A DNA stretch of 64,000 bases from Nocardioides sp. B-3 (GTDB lineage: Bacteria > Actinomycetota > Actinomycetes > Propionibacteriales > Nocardioidaceae): positions 1,860,001 through 1,924,000 of the forward strand of contig NZ_CP087968.1 of the NCBI RefSeq assembly GCF_024703895.1, given 5' to 3'. Under the pieces are notes generated by a model, which did not search any database, was not told the origin of the DNA, and saw only the letters and a program-made list of their open reading frames with translations. This document shows positions 1-9,299 of this stretch, piece after piece. Numbering within the stretch: position 1 is the stretch's first letter; each line of letters begins with the position of its first letter. The position numbers and the translations under genes were made by a program.

Positions 1-366
1 GGTGCCGGGCACTTCTATCCTCCGACGGTGCTCATCGACGTACCGCCCGAAGCGCAGATCAACGCCGTCGAGGTCTTCGGGCCGGTCGCTCCGATCACCA
101 CCTTCACCGAGGAGGACGAGGCGATCGCAGCCGCCAACGCCACGGAATACGGCCTCGCGTCCTACGCCTACACCCGCGACCTCGACCGCACGCTGCGGCT
201 GGCCGAGCGGCTGGAGTTCGGCATGCTCGGCATCAACACCGGGCTGGTCTCCAACCCCGCGGCACCCTTCGGCGGCGTGAAGGCGAGCGGGTTCGGTCGC
301 GAGGGCGGCTTCGAGGGCATCGAGGAATACCTCGACACGACGTACGTCGCACTGCCGGTCACCTGA
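1..366 (+). CDS. Aldehyde dehydrogenase, C-terminal part (probable succinate-semialdehyde dehydrogenase)
   Basis: C-terminal 121 residues of an NAD(P)-dependent aldehyde dehydrogenase. The frame is open at base 1, so the start, the nucleotide-binding region and the catalytic Cys lie outside the window. What remains is the family's end block: EVFGPVAPITTF, then ASYAYT, then PFGGVKASGFGREGG and EYLDT, which form the oligomerisation tail and part of the active-site lid. Succinate-semialdehyde dehydrogenase (succinate semialdehyde to succinate) is the likeliest role, inferred from the GABA aminotransferase at 4355 and a second aldehyde dehydrogenase at 6961. Another semialdehyde or aminoaldehyde substrate is possible. 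The gene ends 10 bases from the convergent permease. Confidence 0.85.
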   Translation, partial: GAGHFYPPTVLIDVPPEAQINAVEVFGPVAPITTFTEEDEAIAAANATEYGLASYAYTRDLDRTLRLAERLEFGMLGINTGLVSNPAAPFGGVKASGFGREGGFEGIEEYLDTTYVALPVT

Positions 367-376
367 GCAGAGCCGG

Positions 377-1756
377 TCAGACCGGGTCGCGGCTGCGCGG
401 GGTCGTCGGTGCGCTCGGCTGCGGTCTCGTCCGGGGCGAGCGCGGGCGGCGGGGTGCGGAACCCGCGGGTGAGGTAGGCCAGCCAGCCGAGGCCGAGCAG
501 CAGCCAGACCGCACCGAGGGTGAGCGCTCGCGAGTCCAGGGTTGGTCAGCAGCCAGAGCACGAACGAGAGCCCGATGAGCGGCGCCACCACCCACCCCAG
601 CGGGTTGCGCCGGTGGGTGTGCCGATCCTTGAGGTACTGCGCGATCACCGCGATGTTCACGAACGCGAACGCCGTGAAGGCGCCGAAGTTGATGAACGAG
701 GTCGACGTGGTGACGCTCAGGACCCGGGGCCAGCAGACCCACGGCGCCGGTGAGCAGGAGGTTGACGACAGGCGTGTGGAACCTCGGGTGCACCCCGGCG
801 AAGATGCTCCGCGGCAGGACGCCGTCGCGGCCCATGGCATACATCAGCCCGGCTCCCGCTGCCCGGATCGGGATGCCGGCGGTGAACTGCGCGACGATCA
901 CGGTGGCGAGGAAGACCGCTCCGAAGAGGTTGCCGCCCACCTGCTTGGCGATGTCGAGGGGAGCGCTGCCCGCGTCGTCGAAGACCCCGCCCGGGTGGAC
1001 GAGCTGGAGAACGTAGGCAACCACCACGAAGATCAGGCCCGCGATGGCGGCGGTCAGGACGATGGCACGAGGGACGGTACGGCGCGCGTCCACCGTCTCC
1101 TCGGCGAAGGTGCTCAGTGCGTCGAAGCCGATGAAGCTGTAGCCGGTGAGGGCGGCGCCCGCGGAGACGGCCGCGATGGTCGAGGTGCTGTTCCAGAACG
1201 GCTCGGCGCTGATCAGGGCGCCGGCGCCCGAGTCGCCGGCCACGGAGGTCAGCGAGAGCACCACGAAGAGGACGAGCACCAGCACTCGGAACGCGACCGG
1301 GGCGAGGTTGACCCGCGTCGCGACGCTGATGCCGATGACGTTGACGGCCGTGGTCAACACGATGAACCCCAGCAGGAACGCCCAACCGGGAACCCGGGGG
1401 AACTGGTCCGTCAGGTAGACGGTGCCGAAGAGCCACACGACCATCGGCAGGAAGAAGTAGTCGAGGAGGACGGTCCACCCGACCATGAACCCGACGCGCG
1501 AGTCGATGGCCTTGCGGGTGTACGTGTAGGCGGAGCCGGCGGCGGGATAGAGACCGGCCAGCTTTGCGTAGCTCAGGGCGGTGAACACCATGGCGACGCT
1601 GGCCACGGCGTAGGCCGTCGGCAGTGTCCCGCTGCTGGCCTCGGAGAACACCCCGAACGTGGTGAGGACGATGAAGGGCGTGATGTAGGCGATCCCGAAC
1701 AGGATCAGTGGCCAGAGGGTGATGGTGCGCTCGAGGCGTGGGTTGTCGGTGGTCAT
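377..1756 (-). CDS. APC-family amino acid/amine permease (frameshifted)
   Basis: Integral-membrane amino acid or polyamine:cation symporter of the APC superfamily, about 459 residues. The N-terminus reads MTTDNPRLERTITLWPLILF and is followed by strings of hydrophobic helices; the first roughly 330 residues are uninterrupted. Typical APC features are the FGIAYITPF helix near the start, GFMVGW, and GYSFIGFDALSTFAEE in the middle. Near 735 the frame shifts into one encoding AFAFVNIAVIAQYLKDR, and near 540 it shifts again before a last helix (AVWLLLGLGWLAYLT). The exact stop is therefore uncertain; 377 is the stop of the main frame. The start ATG overlaps the stop of the amidase at 1753, so the two are translationally coupled. 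It probably imports the compound that the amidase and aminotransferase degrade. Confidence 0.8.
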   Translation of the reverse strand: MTTDNPRLERTITLWPLILFGIAYITPFIVLTTFGVFSEASSGTLPTAYAVASVAMVFTALSYAKLAGLYPAAGSAYTYTRKAIDSRVGFMVGWTVLLDYFFLPMVVWLFGTVYLTDQFPRVPGWAFLLGFIVLTTAVNVIGISVATRVNLAPVAFRVLVLVLFVVLSLTSVAGDSGAGALISAEPFWNSTSTIAAVSAGAALTGYSFIGFDALSTFAEETVDARRTVPRAIVLTAAIAGLIFVVVAYVLQLVHPGGVFDDAGSAPLDIAKQVGGNLFGAVFLATVIVAQFTAGIPIRAAGAGLMYAMGRDGVLPRSIFAGVHPRFHTPVVNLLLTGAVGLLAPGPERHHVDLVHQLRRLHGVRVREHRGDRAVPQGSAHPPAQPAGVGGGAAHRALVRALAADQPWTRERSPSVRSGCCSASAGWPTSPAGSAPRRPRSPRTRPQPSAPTTPRSRDPV

Positions 1757-2644
1757 GTCGGTGCTCCTGACGAGTCGCGCCGGGCGGGGGCCCAACTGCT
1801 GGGATCGAGGTGGCCGCTGTAGAGCGGCAGGGGGACGTCGGGGTCGCCGGGGGCGCGCCTGCGCCCACATCCGGTTGAGGCCGCAGGTGCCGGTCGTGCG
1901 CGTCTTGGTGACGGTGTCGAGGTCGATGACGTCCGTGAGTCGCTCCTCGGCGACCCCGGAGGCCCGGGCCCGGACGAGACCCTCGGGGTCGACGATGATG
2001 CTGCGGCCCATCCCGATGGGGCCGGCGCTGTTGACGCTGAGGACGAAGACTCGGTTCTGGATCGCGGCGGCCCGGGCGAGGACCAGCTCCTGCTCCCGAT
2101 CGGCGGTCGTGGTCTGGGTCGGGATGATCACCAGCTCCGCGCCCATCCGGGCGAGGTGGCGCACCACCTCGGGAAACCACAGGTCGAAGCAGACGGCCAG
2201 TCCCACCCGCCCGACGTCGGGGATGTCGAAGGTGACGAACTCGGTGCCCGGGTCGAAGGGTTCGCTGGGTCGCCGGGGGAAGATCTTGCGATAGCTCGCC
2301 ACCACCTCGCCTGCCGGTGAGATGGCGATCGCGGTGTTGAACACCTCGCCCCGGGGGCCGCGCTCGACGACGGTCCCGGGCACGAGCCAGACGCCGGCCT
2401 CCCGGGCGATCTCGCACAACGCCGCGACGCGTGGCCCGTCGAGCCCCCTCGGCGACGTCGGCGAAACCCGCGCCCTGACCTGCCCCACCCGCGGCGGGCG
2501 TACAGGTGAAGAGCTCCGGGTAGACGAGAAGGCGCGTCTGGGGGAAGGCCGTCATCAGGTCGGTGACGTCGGCGCGCAGCACGTCGAGCGCGCGGTCGAC
2601 GGGCGGGGGTTTCGCTGTGCCACGAGCAAGGGGACGAGTCTCAT
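1753..2644 (-). CDS. Carbon-nitrogen hydrolase (nitrilase superfamily amidase), frameshifted
   Basis: Cytoplasmic amidase of the nitrilase superfamily, about 297 residues. The catalytic triad is visible: Glu in LLVYPELF, Lys in VASYRKIFPRR, Cys in GLAVCFDLWFPE. FPEVVRHLARMGAELVIIP is also family-typical. The start at 2644 is fixed by GGAGG seven bases upstream and gives MRLVPLLVAQ. Three single-base shifts are needed to follow homology: near 2625, near 2480 and near 1850. The last restores an end reading PLPLYSGHLDPSSW and a TGA overlapping the permease ATG. Substrate is unknown; cleavage of an omega-amide or N-carbamoyl intermediate in amine catabolism would fit the neighbours. It lies divergent to nothing and downstream of the PucR gene on the same strand. 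Confidence 0.82.
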
Positions 2645-2750
2645 GTGAACCTCCGTTGTGTCACCTCAAGGTAGGTGTCAGAGATCACGTCGGGAAGATC
2701 CGTGCTGCACAATCGGTCGCTGCGCGACTGTGCACTTCGGGCCTTGCCGA

Positions 2751-4230
2751 TCAGGCCTCGCGGTCCGCCAGCTGGAGCGCGATCCAGGCCCCGACGCGCA
2801 CGCGCGGGTCGTCGAGGGGACTGCCCGGGGCCGCCTCGATCTGCGCGATCCGGTTGGCGACGGTGTTGCGGTGGATCCCCAGCTCCCCGGGACACCTTCA
2901 GCCGTGAACCGTGGTGCCGCAGGAACGATCGCAGCGTCGTCACGAGCGCCTCGTCGTCGATGCGCGCGAGGAACGAGGCGGCGAAGGCGTCGCTGCGCTC
3001 CCGGTCGAGGATGGTGAGCGGGCCTTCGCGGACCAGCTGCTCCCACCGCACCACGGGCACCGCCGTCGTGGCCGAGGCCAGTGAGTGCGCCGCGTTGGTC
3101 CAGCTGACCACGGCGTCCTCGACGCCCTCGGGGTCGCCGACTCCCACCAGCAGGCCCCGGCCGGACATGGTCGTGAGGTGCCGCCCGATGCCGCGGGGGC
3201 CGTCCACGACCCAGAGCTCGCCGGGCGCGCGGCCGGCCAGCAGGGCGTCGTCCTCCACCGGGCCGAGGGCCTCGTCCAGCAGGGCATCGGGCCCGGACGC
3301 GCGCGCCACGACGACCCGACCCTCGAGCACGGGTGCCCCCGCCGCGGTCGCCTCCAGCACCATGGCGGCAGTCCGGACGTCACCCTCGAGCAGCAGCTCC
3401 AGCGCCCGCATCCGCAGGCCGCGGTCGGTGTCACGGCGTACGGCGCGCGACTGGGCCACCGGGCCCAGCAGTGCGACCGCCGTGGTGATCGCTGCGCGGT
3501 CGGCGTCACCGGCCCGACCGGGGACGTAGACCGCGAGGTGGGCGACCGGCCGCCGTGCCACCCCCACCGGCTGCACGACGAGAGTCCCTGACCCCGTCTG
3601 CACACTGGCAGCGGCCCTGAGCCCCTGCGGTCGGATGCGCTCGACCTCGATGGCCACCGCGTCGAGGTCCGGGGCGTCGCGAGCCACCCCCGTCGGTGCG
3701 ACGGCGTCGCGCCCGACCGGGGCCGCCGCCCCGCGCACGATGCTCGCGAGCCGCGCGACCACGGCCGCCGACTCGTCGGCGCTCAAGGCCGCCCGGGTGA
3801 GCTCCTGCTGTGCCTTCAGGGAGCTGCGAGCAGCTCCCTCCGCGTCGCTCTCGAGCATCGAGGCCACCGCACGACTGATCGCGACGAACGTGGTGTCGCG
3901 CGGCACCTCGAAGAGGTTGAGCCCCCGGGTGCGGCACGCCGCGACCAGCCCGGCCGGGATCGTGCGGTGCGTCAGCCCGGTCGCGAATCCCGGGCCCACG
4001 ACGGCGCGTGCTCGCAGCCGCTCGACGTACACCGTCCACTGGGACCGCCAGCCGCGCATCTCCGGGCCGGTGGTCAGCAGCACCTCGCCGCCCTCGAGGA
4101 AGGGGGCCGGGTCGGCGAGCTCGCTCGTCGCCACCCACCTGATGTCCGCCCCGGGCTCCGGCAGGTGCACACCCTGCAGGGACAACGGCGCTGTTCCCAC
4201 GAGCTCGGCCATCGTCACCATGGGTGACAT
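2751..4230 (-). CDS. PucR-family transcriptional regulator (one frameshift)
   Basis: DNA-binding regulator of the PucR/CdaR type, about 492 residues. The N-terminal half is the PucR sensory domain (MAELVGTAPLSLQGVHL, then ELADPAPFLEGGEVLLTTG). The middle is a degenerate GGDEF-like region, and the C-terminus is the helix-turn-helix: after SFLRHHGSRLKVSREL the residues GIHRNTVANRIAQIE form the PucR HTH. Reaching the HTH requires removing one G near 2886, where a run of four G stands in place of three. The start is 4230 or the internal ATG at 4221; neither has a clear Shine-Dalgarno. The gene is divergent from gabT across 124 bases, so it very likely controls gabT and perhaps the permease/amidase pair. 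PucR members commonly regulate purine, GABA or proline use. Confidence 0.85.
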
Positions 4231-4354
4231 GTTTGCACAACTGACGTGCCAATGAGGTGCGGAACTGCCCTGTCGCCGCAGCACCTCCCTGTCTAGCGTC
4301 AGGACAACGGCCAGAGCCGGTCCGCCGCCACCTTCGATCCGCCGGGAGAAACCC

Positions 4355-5704
4355 ATGACCGAGATCCACGTTCCCGCCCGGGGCGGGCCCAGCATCCCCG
4401 GGAACGGCGGCTGGTCAGCAGCATCCCGGGGCCCGCGTCGCTCGCGTTGCACGAGCGCAAGGCCGCGGCCGTCGCGGCCGGGGTCGGCACGACTCTCCCC
4501 GTCTACACCGTCGCGGCCGGCGGCGGTGTCATCGTGGACGTCGACGGCAACTCCCTGATCGACTTCGGCTCCGGCATCGCCGTCACCACCGTGGGCAACA
4601 GCGCCCCCCGCGTCGCGGCGGCGGTGGCCGAGCAGGTGCAGTCGTTCACGCACACCTGCTTCATGGTCACGCCCTACGACGCCTACGTCCGGGTGGCCGA
4701 GGCGCTCAACCGGCTCACCCCCGGCACCCACGACAAGCGCACCGTGCTGTTCAACTCCGGCGCCGAGGCCGTCGAGAACGCGGTCAAGATCGCCCGGGCC
4801 CACACCAAGCGGCAGGCCGTCGTGGTGTTCGACCACGCCTACCACGGGCGCACCAACCTGACGATGGCGATGACGGCCAAGAACATGCCCTACAAGAGCG
4901 GCTTCGGACCGTTCGCGTCCGAGGTCTACCGCGCGCCGGTCTCCTATCCCTTCCGCGACAGCGGGATCGACGGACCGGCCGCCGCCCGCCGGGCGATCGA
5001 CACGATCGACAAGCAGGTCGGCGCCCAGAACCTCGCCGCGCTCGTCATCGAGCCGATCCGGGGCGAGGGCGGGTTCATCGTCCCCGCCGAGGGCTTCCTG
5101 CGCACGCTCGTCGAGTGGTGCAGCGCCAACGGGGTCGTCTTCGTCGCGGACGAGGTGCAGACGGGCTTCGCCCGCACGGGCGAGATGTTCGCGTGCGACC
5201 ACGAGGGCGTCGTGCCCGACCTGATCGTGACCGCGAAGGGCATCGCCGGCGGCCTGCCGCTGTCCGCGGTGACCGGTCGCACGGAGATCATGGACGCCCC
5301 ACACGTGGGTGGCCCGGGGGGCACGTGCGGCGGTAACCCGATCGCCTGCGCCGCCGCGCTGGCCGTCTTCGAGACCATCGAGGAGGACGGTCTCGTCGAC
5401 CGGGCCCGCGCGATGGGCAAGACCATGATGGAGCGCCCGGAGTCCTTCGCCGACCCGCGCATCGGGGACGTCCGGGGACGCGGCGCCATGGTGGCCGTCG
5501 AGCTGGTGAGGGCCGGCACCACGGACCCCGACGCCGATCTGACGAAGGCCGTCGCGACCGCCGCGCACCAGCAGGGCCTCGGTGGTGCTGACGTGTGGCA
5601 CCCACGGCAACGTGCTGCGCTTCCTGCCCCCGCTCTCCATGCCCGACCACCTGCTGGCCGAGGGACTCGACGTCCTCGAGCAGATCTTCAAGGACGCTCG
5701 ATGA
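4355..5704 (+). CDS. gabT: 4-aminobutyrate aminotransferase (two frameshifts)
   Basis: PLP-dependent class III omega-aminotransferase that transfers the amino group of GABA (or a related omega-amine) to 2-oxoglutarate, giving succinate semialdehyde and glutamate. GGGAGAA precedes the ATG. Diagnostic pieces: NSGAEAVENAVKIAR (cofactor phosphate site), HAYHGRTNLTMAMT, the Asp of VFVADEVQTGFARTG (pyridine N), and the PLP lysine in TAKGIAGGLPLSAV. Two corrections restore full length, about 449 residues: one missing C near 4400 (then ERRLVSSIPGPASLAL) and one extra G near 5578 (then NVLRFLPPLSMPDHLL). Its TGA overlaps the ATG of the downstream dehydrogenase. Product feeds the aldehyde dehydrogenases here. 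Confidence 0.9.
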
Positions 5705-6964
5705 CGAACACGATCGAGACGACCACGGACCACGGTCCCCTCGACGACGCCCGCACGCAGCTGCGCGAGGCTACGACGATGCTGGGCTACGACGCCGGCC
5801 TCTACGAGATGCTCGCGACCCCGCGTCGCGAGGTGACGGTGAGCATCCCGTTGCGCCGCGACAACGGCGACACCGAGCTGCTGGTCGGCCACCGGGTCCA
5901 GCACAACTTCTCCCGCGGCCCGGCCAAGGGCGGCCTGCGCTACTCCCCGGACGTCAACCTCGACGAGGTGCGGGCGCTGGCCATGTGGATGACCCGGAAG
6001 TGCGCGCTCCTCGACGTGCCCTACGGCGGAGCCAAGGGCGGTGTGCGCATCGATCCCCGCCACTACTCCCGAGGCCGAGCTCGAGCGCGTCACCCGCCGC
6101 TACACCAGCGAGATCAGTCCGCTGATCGGTCCCGACCGGGACATCCCGGCCCCCGACATCGGCACCGACGAGCAGACCATGGCGTGGCTGATGGACACCT
6201 ACTCCGTGCAGCAGGGCCACACGGTCCTCGGGGTGACGACCGGCAAGCCGGTCAGCCTCGGCGGCTCGCTCGGGCGGGCCACCGCCACCTCGCGCGGTGT
6301 CGTGCACGTGGCGCTCGCCGCGCTGCGCTCGCGCGGCATCGACCCGGTCGGCGCGACCGCCGCGGTGCAGGGATTCGGCAAGGTCGGCCGCTATGCCGCA
6401 CGGTTCCTCGCCGAGGCGGGCGTTCGCGTGGTCGCCGTCTCTGACCAGTACGGCGCCATCGGCTCGCACACGGGCCTGCACATCCCCTCCGTGGAGAAGC
6501 ACGTCGACGTACACGGCTCGGTCGTGGGCTTCCCGGCCGGCGAGGAGGTGGACGACGTGCTCACCCCCGGACGTCGACCTGCTCGTCCCCGCCGCCGTGG
6601 AGGGAGTCGTGCACGCGGGCAACGCCGACCGGATCCGCGCGAAGGTCATCGTCGAGGGGGCCAACGGCCCGACCACCCCGGAGGCGGACGCGATCCTGCA
6701 AAGCCGGGGGAGCCTCGTCGTCCCGGACATCCTCGCCAACGCCGGTGGGGTCGTCGTGTCCTACTTCGAGTGGGTGCAGGCCAACCGGGCGTTCTGGTGG
6801 TCCGCCGACGAGGTCGAGGCCAAGCTCGCCGACCGGATGACCACCGCGTGGGACCGCGTCACCGAACACGCGGCCCGCCACGACCTCCCCTGCGCACAGC
6901 GGCGACCTGCCTCGCCGTCGAGCGCGTCGCCCAAGCCCACCTCCTGAGAGGCCTCTACCCGTGA
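5701..6964 (+). CDS. Glu/Leu/Phe/Val family dehydrogenase (frameshifted)
   Basis: NAD(P)-dependent amino-acid dehydrogenase, about 421 residues, same fold as glutamate dehydrogenase. The catalytic core is plain: [13 protein letters not shown] and [18 protein letters not shown], with the substrate and catalytic lysines; then [17 protein letters not shown], and the Rossmann motif [20 protein letters not shown]. Near the end are [20 protein letters not shown] and the AVERVAQA helix. Shifts near 6066, 6570 and 6892 interrupt it. It starts inside the gabT stop (ATGA) and ends in a GTGA overlap with the next gene, so all three form one transcription unit. It would regenerate 2-oxoglutarate from the glutamate made by the aminotransferase. 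Leucine or valine specificity cannot be excluded. Confidence 0.87.
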
Positions 6965-8326
6965 CCGCCACCGCCACCGCGACCTTCGTGGTCCGCAACC
7001 CCGCCACCACCCGGGTCATCGCCGAGGTGCCCGACGGCTCCGCCGCCGAGGCCACCGCGGCGGTCGACGCGGCCGCCGCCGCCTTCCCGGCCCGGGCGTC
7101 CACCGCGCCCCGGGCGCGCGCCGAGGTGCTGCGCCGCGCCTTCGAGCTGGTCGTCGCCGACACCGAGCGCCTCGCGGGCGTCATCCACGAGGAGAACGGG
7201 AAGTCGCTGGACGACGCGCGCGCCGAGGTGGCCTATGCCGCCGAGTTCTTCCGCTGGTTCTCCGAGGAGGCCGTGCGGACCGAGGGCGAGTACGGCGTCT
7301 CGCCGGCCGGCGGCACGCGCACGATCGTGACGCACCGCCCGGTCGGGGGTGGCGGCCCTCGTCACGCCGTGGAACTTCCCTGCCGCGATGGCGACCCGCA
7401 AGATCGCCCCGGCCCCGGCCGCCGGCTGCACGGTGGTGCTGAAGCCGGCGGCCGAGACGCCCCTCACGGCCCCGGCGATCGCCGAGCTCCTCGCCCGGGC
7501 CGGCGTGCCCGAGGGGGCCGTCAGCGTCGTGACCACGACCGCGCCGGCCGAGGTGGTCAGCACCTGGCTCACCGACGACCGCGTGCGCAAGGTGTCCTTC
7601 ACCGGCTCGACCGGCGTGGGCAAGGTGCTGCTGCAGCAGGCCGCCGACCGCGTGCTCAACTCGAGCATGGAGCTGGGCGGCAACGCGCCGTTCGTCGTGA
7701 CCGCCGACGCCGATCTCGACGCGGCCGTTGCCGGCGCCATGGTCGCCAAGTTCCGCAACGCGGGTCAGGCGTGCACGGCGGCCAACCGGTTCTTCGTCCA
7801 CGAGGACGTCGCGACCGAGTTCGTCGAGCGCTTCGGCGCCGCCGTCGAGAACCTGCAGGTGGCGCCGCTGATCAGCGCCCGGGCGGTCGACGGCGTCACT
7901 GCCCCGGTCGACGAGGCGGTCGATGCGGGCGCGCGGGTGACCCACCTCGGCAGCACCGGTGCGGAGGGCTGGTTCTACCCTGCGACGCTGCTCGTAGACG
8001 TACGACCCGACATGCGGATCGCGCGCGAGGAGATCTTCGGCCCCGTCGTCTCCGTGCTCACCTGGCGCGACGAGCAGGCGATGCTCGCCCGGGCCAACGA
8101 CAGCGAGTTCGGACTCGCGGCGTACGTCTACGCCGGAAAGCTCCGGGTCGCACTCCGGATCGCGGAGGCGCTCGACGCCGGGATGGTCGGCGTCAACCGA
8201 GGTGTCGTGTCCGACCCGTCCACGCCGTTCGGCGGGGTCAAGCAGAGCGGGATCGGACGCGAGGGTGCGCGCGAGGGCATCCGGGAATACCGGGAGACGC
8301 AGTACTTCTCCGTCGACTGGAGCTGA
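6961..8326 (+). CDS. Aldehyde dehydrogenase, succinate-semialdehyde type (one frameshift)
   Basis: NAD(P)-dependent aldehyde dehydrogenase, about 455 residues. The GTG start overlaps the previous stop. Seen in order: VAALVTPWNFPAAM (Rossmann entry), KPAAETPL (cofactor lysine), SFTGSTGVGK, the general-base Glu in MELGGNAPF, and the nucleophile in FRNAGQACTAANR. Ends EEIFGPVVSV and FGGVKQSGIGREGAREG. One extra G in a run of five near 7347 breaks the frame between HRPVG and VAALV. As third gene behind gabT it probably oxidises succinate semialdehyde, completing the GABA shunt to succinate. It duplicates the activity of the partial gene at 1-366, so the two may have different substrates or cofactors. 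Confidence 0.88.
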
Positions 8327-8330
8327 CCGG

Positions 8331-8657
8331 TCAGTGGGCGCCCTGCAGGTTGAGCACGACCACGCCCGTGATGATCATCCCCAGCGCGGCGACCTTCATC
8401 GGGTTGAGGGACTCGCCCAGCCACAGCACGCCGATGACGGCCACGGCGGCGGTGCCGAGGCCGGCCCAGATGGCGTAGGCCGTGGACACCGGCATGTGTC
8501 GCACGACGAGCGCGAGCAGCCAGATCGAGACCGAGTAGCCGGCGATGACGAACACCGTCCACTGCGGATCCCTGAAGCCCCGGGTGCGCGGAAGCGCCGC
8601 GGTGGAGGCGACCTCGGTGGCGATCGCTGCCAGCAGCAGTCCGATTGCGGCGTACAT
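8331..8657 (-). CDS. Small multidrug resistance (SMR) efflux protein
   Basis: Four-helix proton-coupled drug exporter of the EmrE/QacE family, 108 residues, normal length for an SMR subunit that dimerises in the membrane. The essential membrane glutamate is in helix 1 (LLLAAIATEVASTAALP), the aromatic substrate-contact residues in helix 3 (STAYAIWAGLGTAAVA), and helix 4 ends VGVLW/LGESLNPMKVAALG-like. I chose the ATG at 8657 because AAGGA sits 8 bases upstream; an ATG nine bases earlier lacks this. The gene is divergent from a TetR gene, with a strong double palindrome between them, so it should be repressed by that protein and induced by a toxic cation. Its 3' end abuts the aldehyde dehydrogenase end. 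Confidence 0.92.
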   Translation of the reverse strand: MYAAIGLLLAAIATEVASTAALPRTRGFRDPQWTVFVIAGYSVSIWLLALVVRHMPVSTAYAIWAGLGTAAVAVIGVLWLGESLNPMKVAALGMIITGVVVLNLQGAH

Positions 8658-8679
8658 CTCGCACATCCTTGTCGACGTG

Positions 8680-8719
8680 TGTAGCAGGTGCTACAGATCC
8701 AACTGTAGCACCTGCTACA
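8680..8719. promoter_or_regulatory. Double palindromic TetR operator between SMR gene and tetR
   Basis: A perfect 17-bp inverted repeat with a 6-base spacer (arms 8680-8696 and 8703-8719). Each arm is itself a palindrome: GTAGCAGGTGCTAC at 8681-8694 and GTAGCACCTGCTAC at 8705-8718. The two 14-bp palindromes have centres 24 bp apart. It fills the gap between the divergent SMR start (8657) and TetR start (8729) and must overlap both promoters. This is the expected layout for cooperative binding of two TetR dimers. Confidence 0.85.
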
Positions 8720-8728
8720 GTCGCCGCC

Positions 8729-9292
8729 GTGGCCAAGGATCCTGAACGCCGAGAGGCGTGGACGCGCGAGGCGACCGACTACGCGCTGGAGCAGGGCCTG
8801 ATCGGCCTGAGCCTGCGACCGCTCGCCGCCGCGATCGGCACCAGCGACCGGATGCTGCTCTACCACTTCGGCACCAAGGACGACCTCGTCGCCGCCGTGC
8901 TCCACGACTCCAACGACCGCGCCGTGGCGGCCGTCTCCGCGCTCGATCCGTCGACCGACCTGCGCGCCGCGGTGCACGACCTGTGGTCGGTGGTGCGGTC
9001 GGCGGAGTTCGAGCCGTGCACCCGGTTGTACGTCGAAGCGGCGGCGCTCGGACTCCTCGGCCGCGAGCCCTACGCCGGCGTCGTCCGCGAGGCCAACGAG
9101 CGCTGGCTGCGGTCGTTCGTCACGCACCTGACGAGGTCGGGCGTCGCCCGACCGCTGGCCGGGCGGGCCGCCACGATCATCGACGCGGCCTTCATGGGCT
9201 TCCAGCTCGACGCGCCCCCGGACGTCGGGACCACCGCCCGCAAGCGCGCCGTGGCCGACCTCTCCGACGCCGTGGCGGCGCTGGGTCGCTGA
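8729..9292 (+). CDS. TetR-family repressor of the SMR efflux gene
   Basis: 187-residue TetR/AcrR-type repressor. The N-terminal helix-turn-helix reads LSLRPLAAAIGTSDRMLLYH followed by FGTKDDLVAAVL. The C-terminal ligand-binding region is all-helical without recognisable signature. I place the start at the GTG at 8729 (MAKDPERREA), immediately after the operator; a longer in-frame start at 8645 would put the operator inside the gene. No Shine-Dalgarno is present, which suggests a leaderless or very short leader mRNA. Divergent layout and the operator make it the local repressor of the SMR pump and of itself. Confidence 0.88.
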   Translation: MAKDPERREAWTREATDYALEQGLIGLSLRPLAAAIGTSDRMLLYHFGTKDDLVAAVLHDSNDRAVAAVSALDPSTDLRAAVHDLWSVVRSAEFEPCTRLYVEAAALGLLGREPYAGVVREANERWLRSFVTHLTRSGVARPLAGRAATIIDAAFMGFQLDAPPDVGTTARKRAVADLSDAVAALGR

Positions 9293-9299
9293 CGGCGGG

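Noticed and set aside
717..2582. 621-codon minus-strand frame over the permease and amidase
   Set aside because: Only its first 50 codons (the amidase N-terminus) are real; the remainder is Arg-rich out-of-frame sequence produced by an indel.
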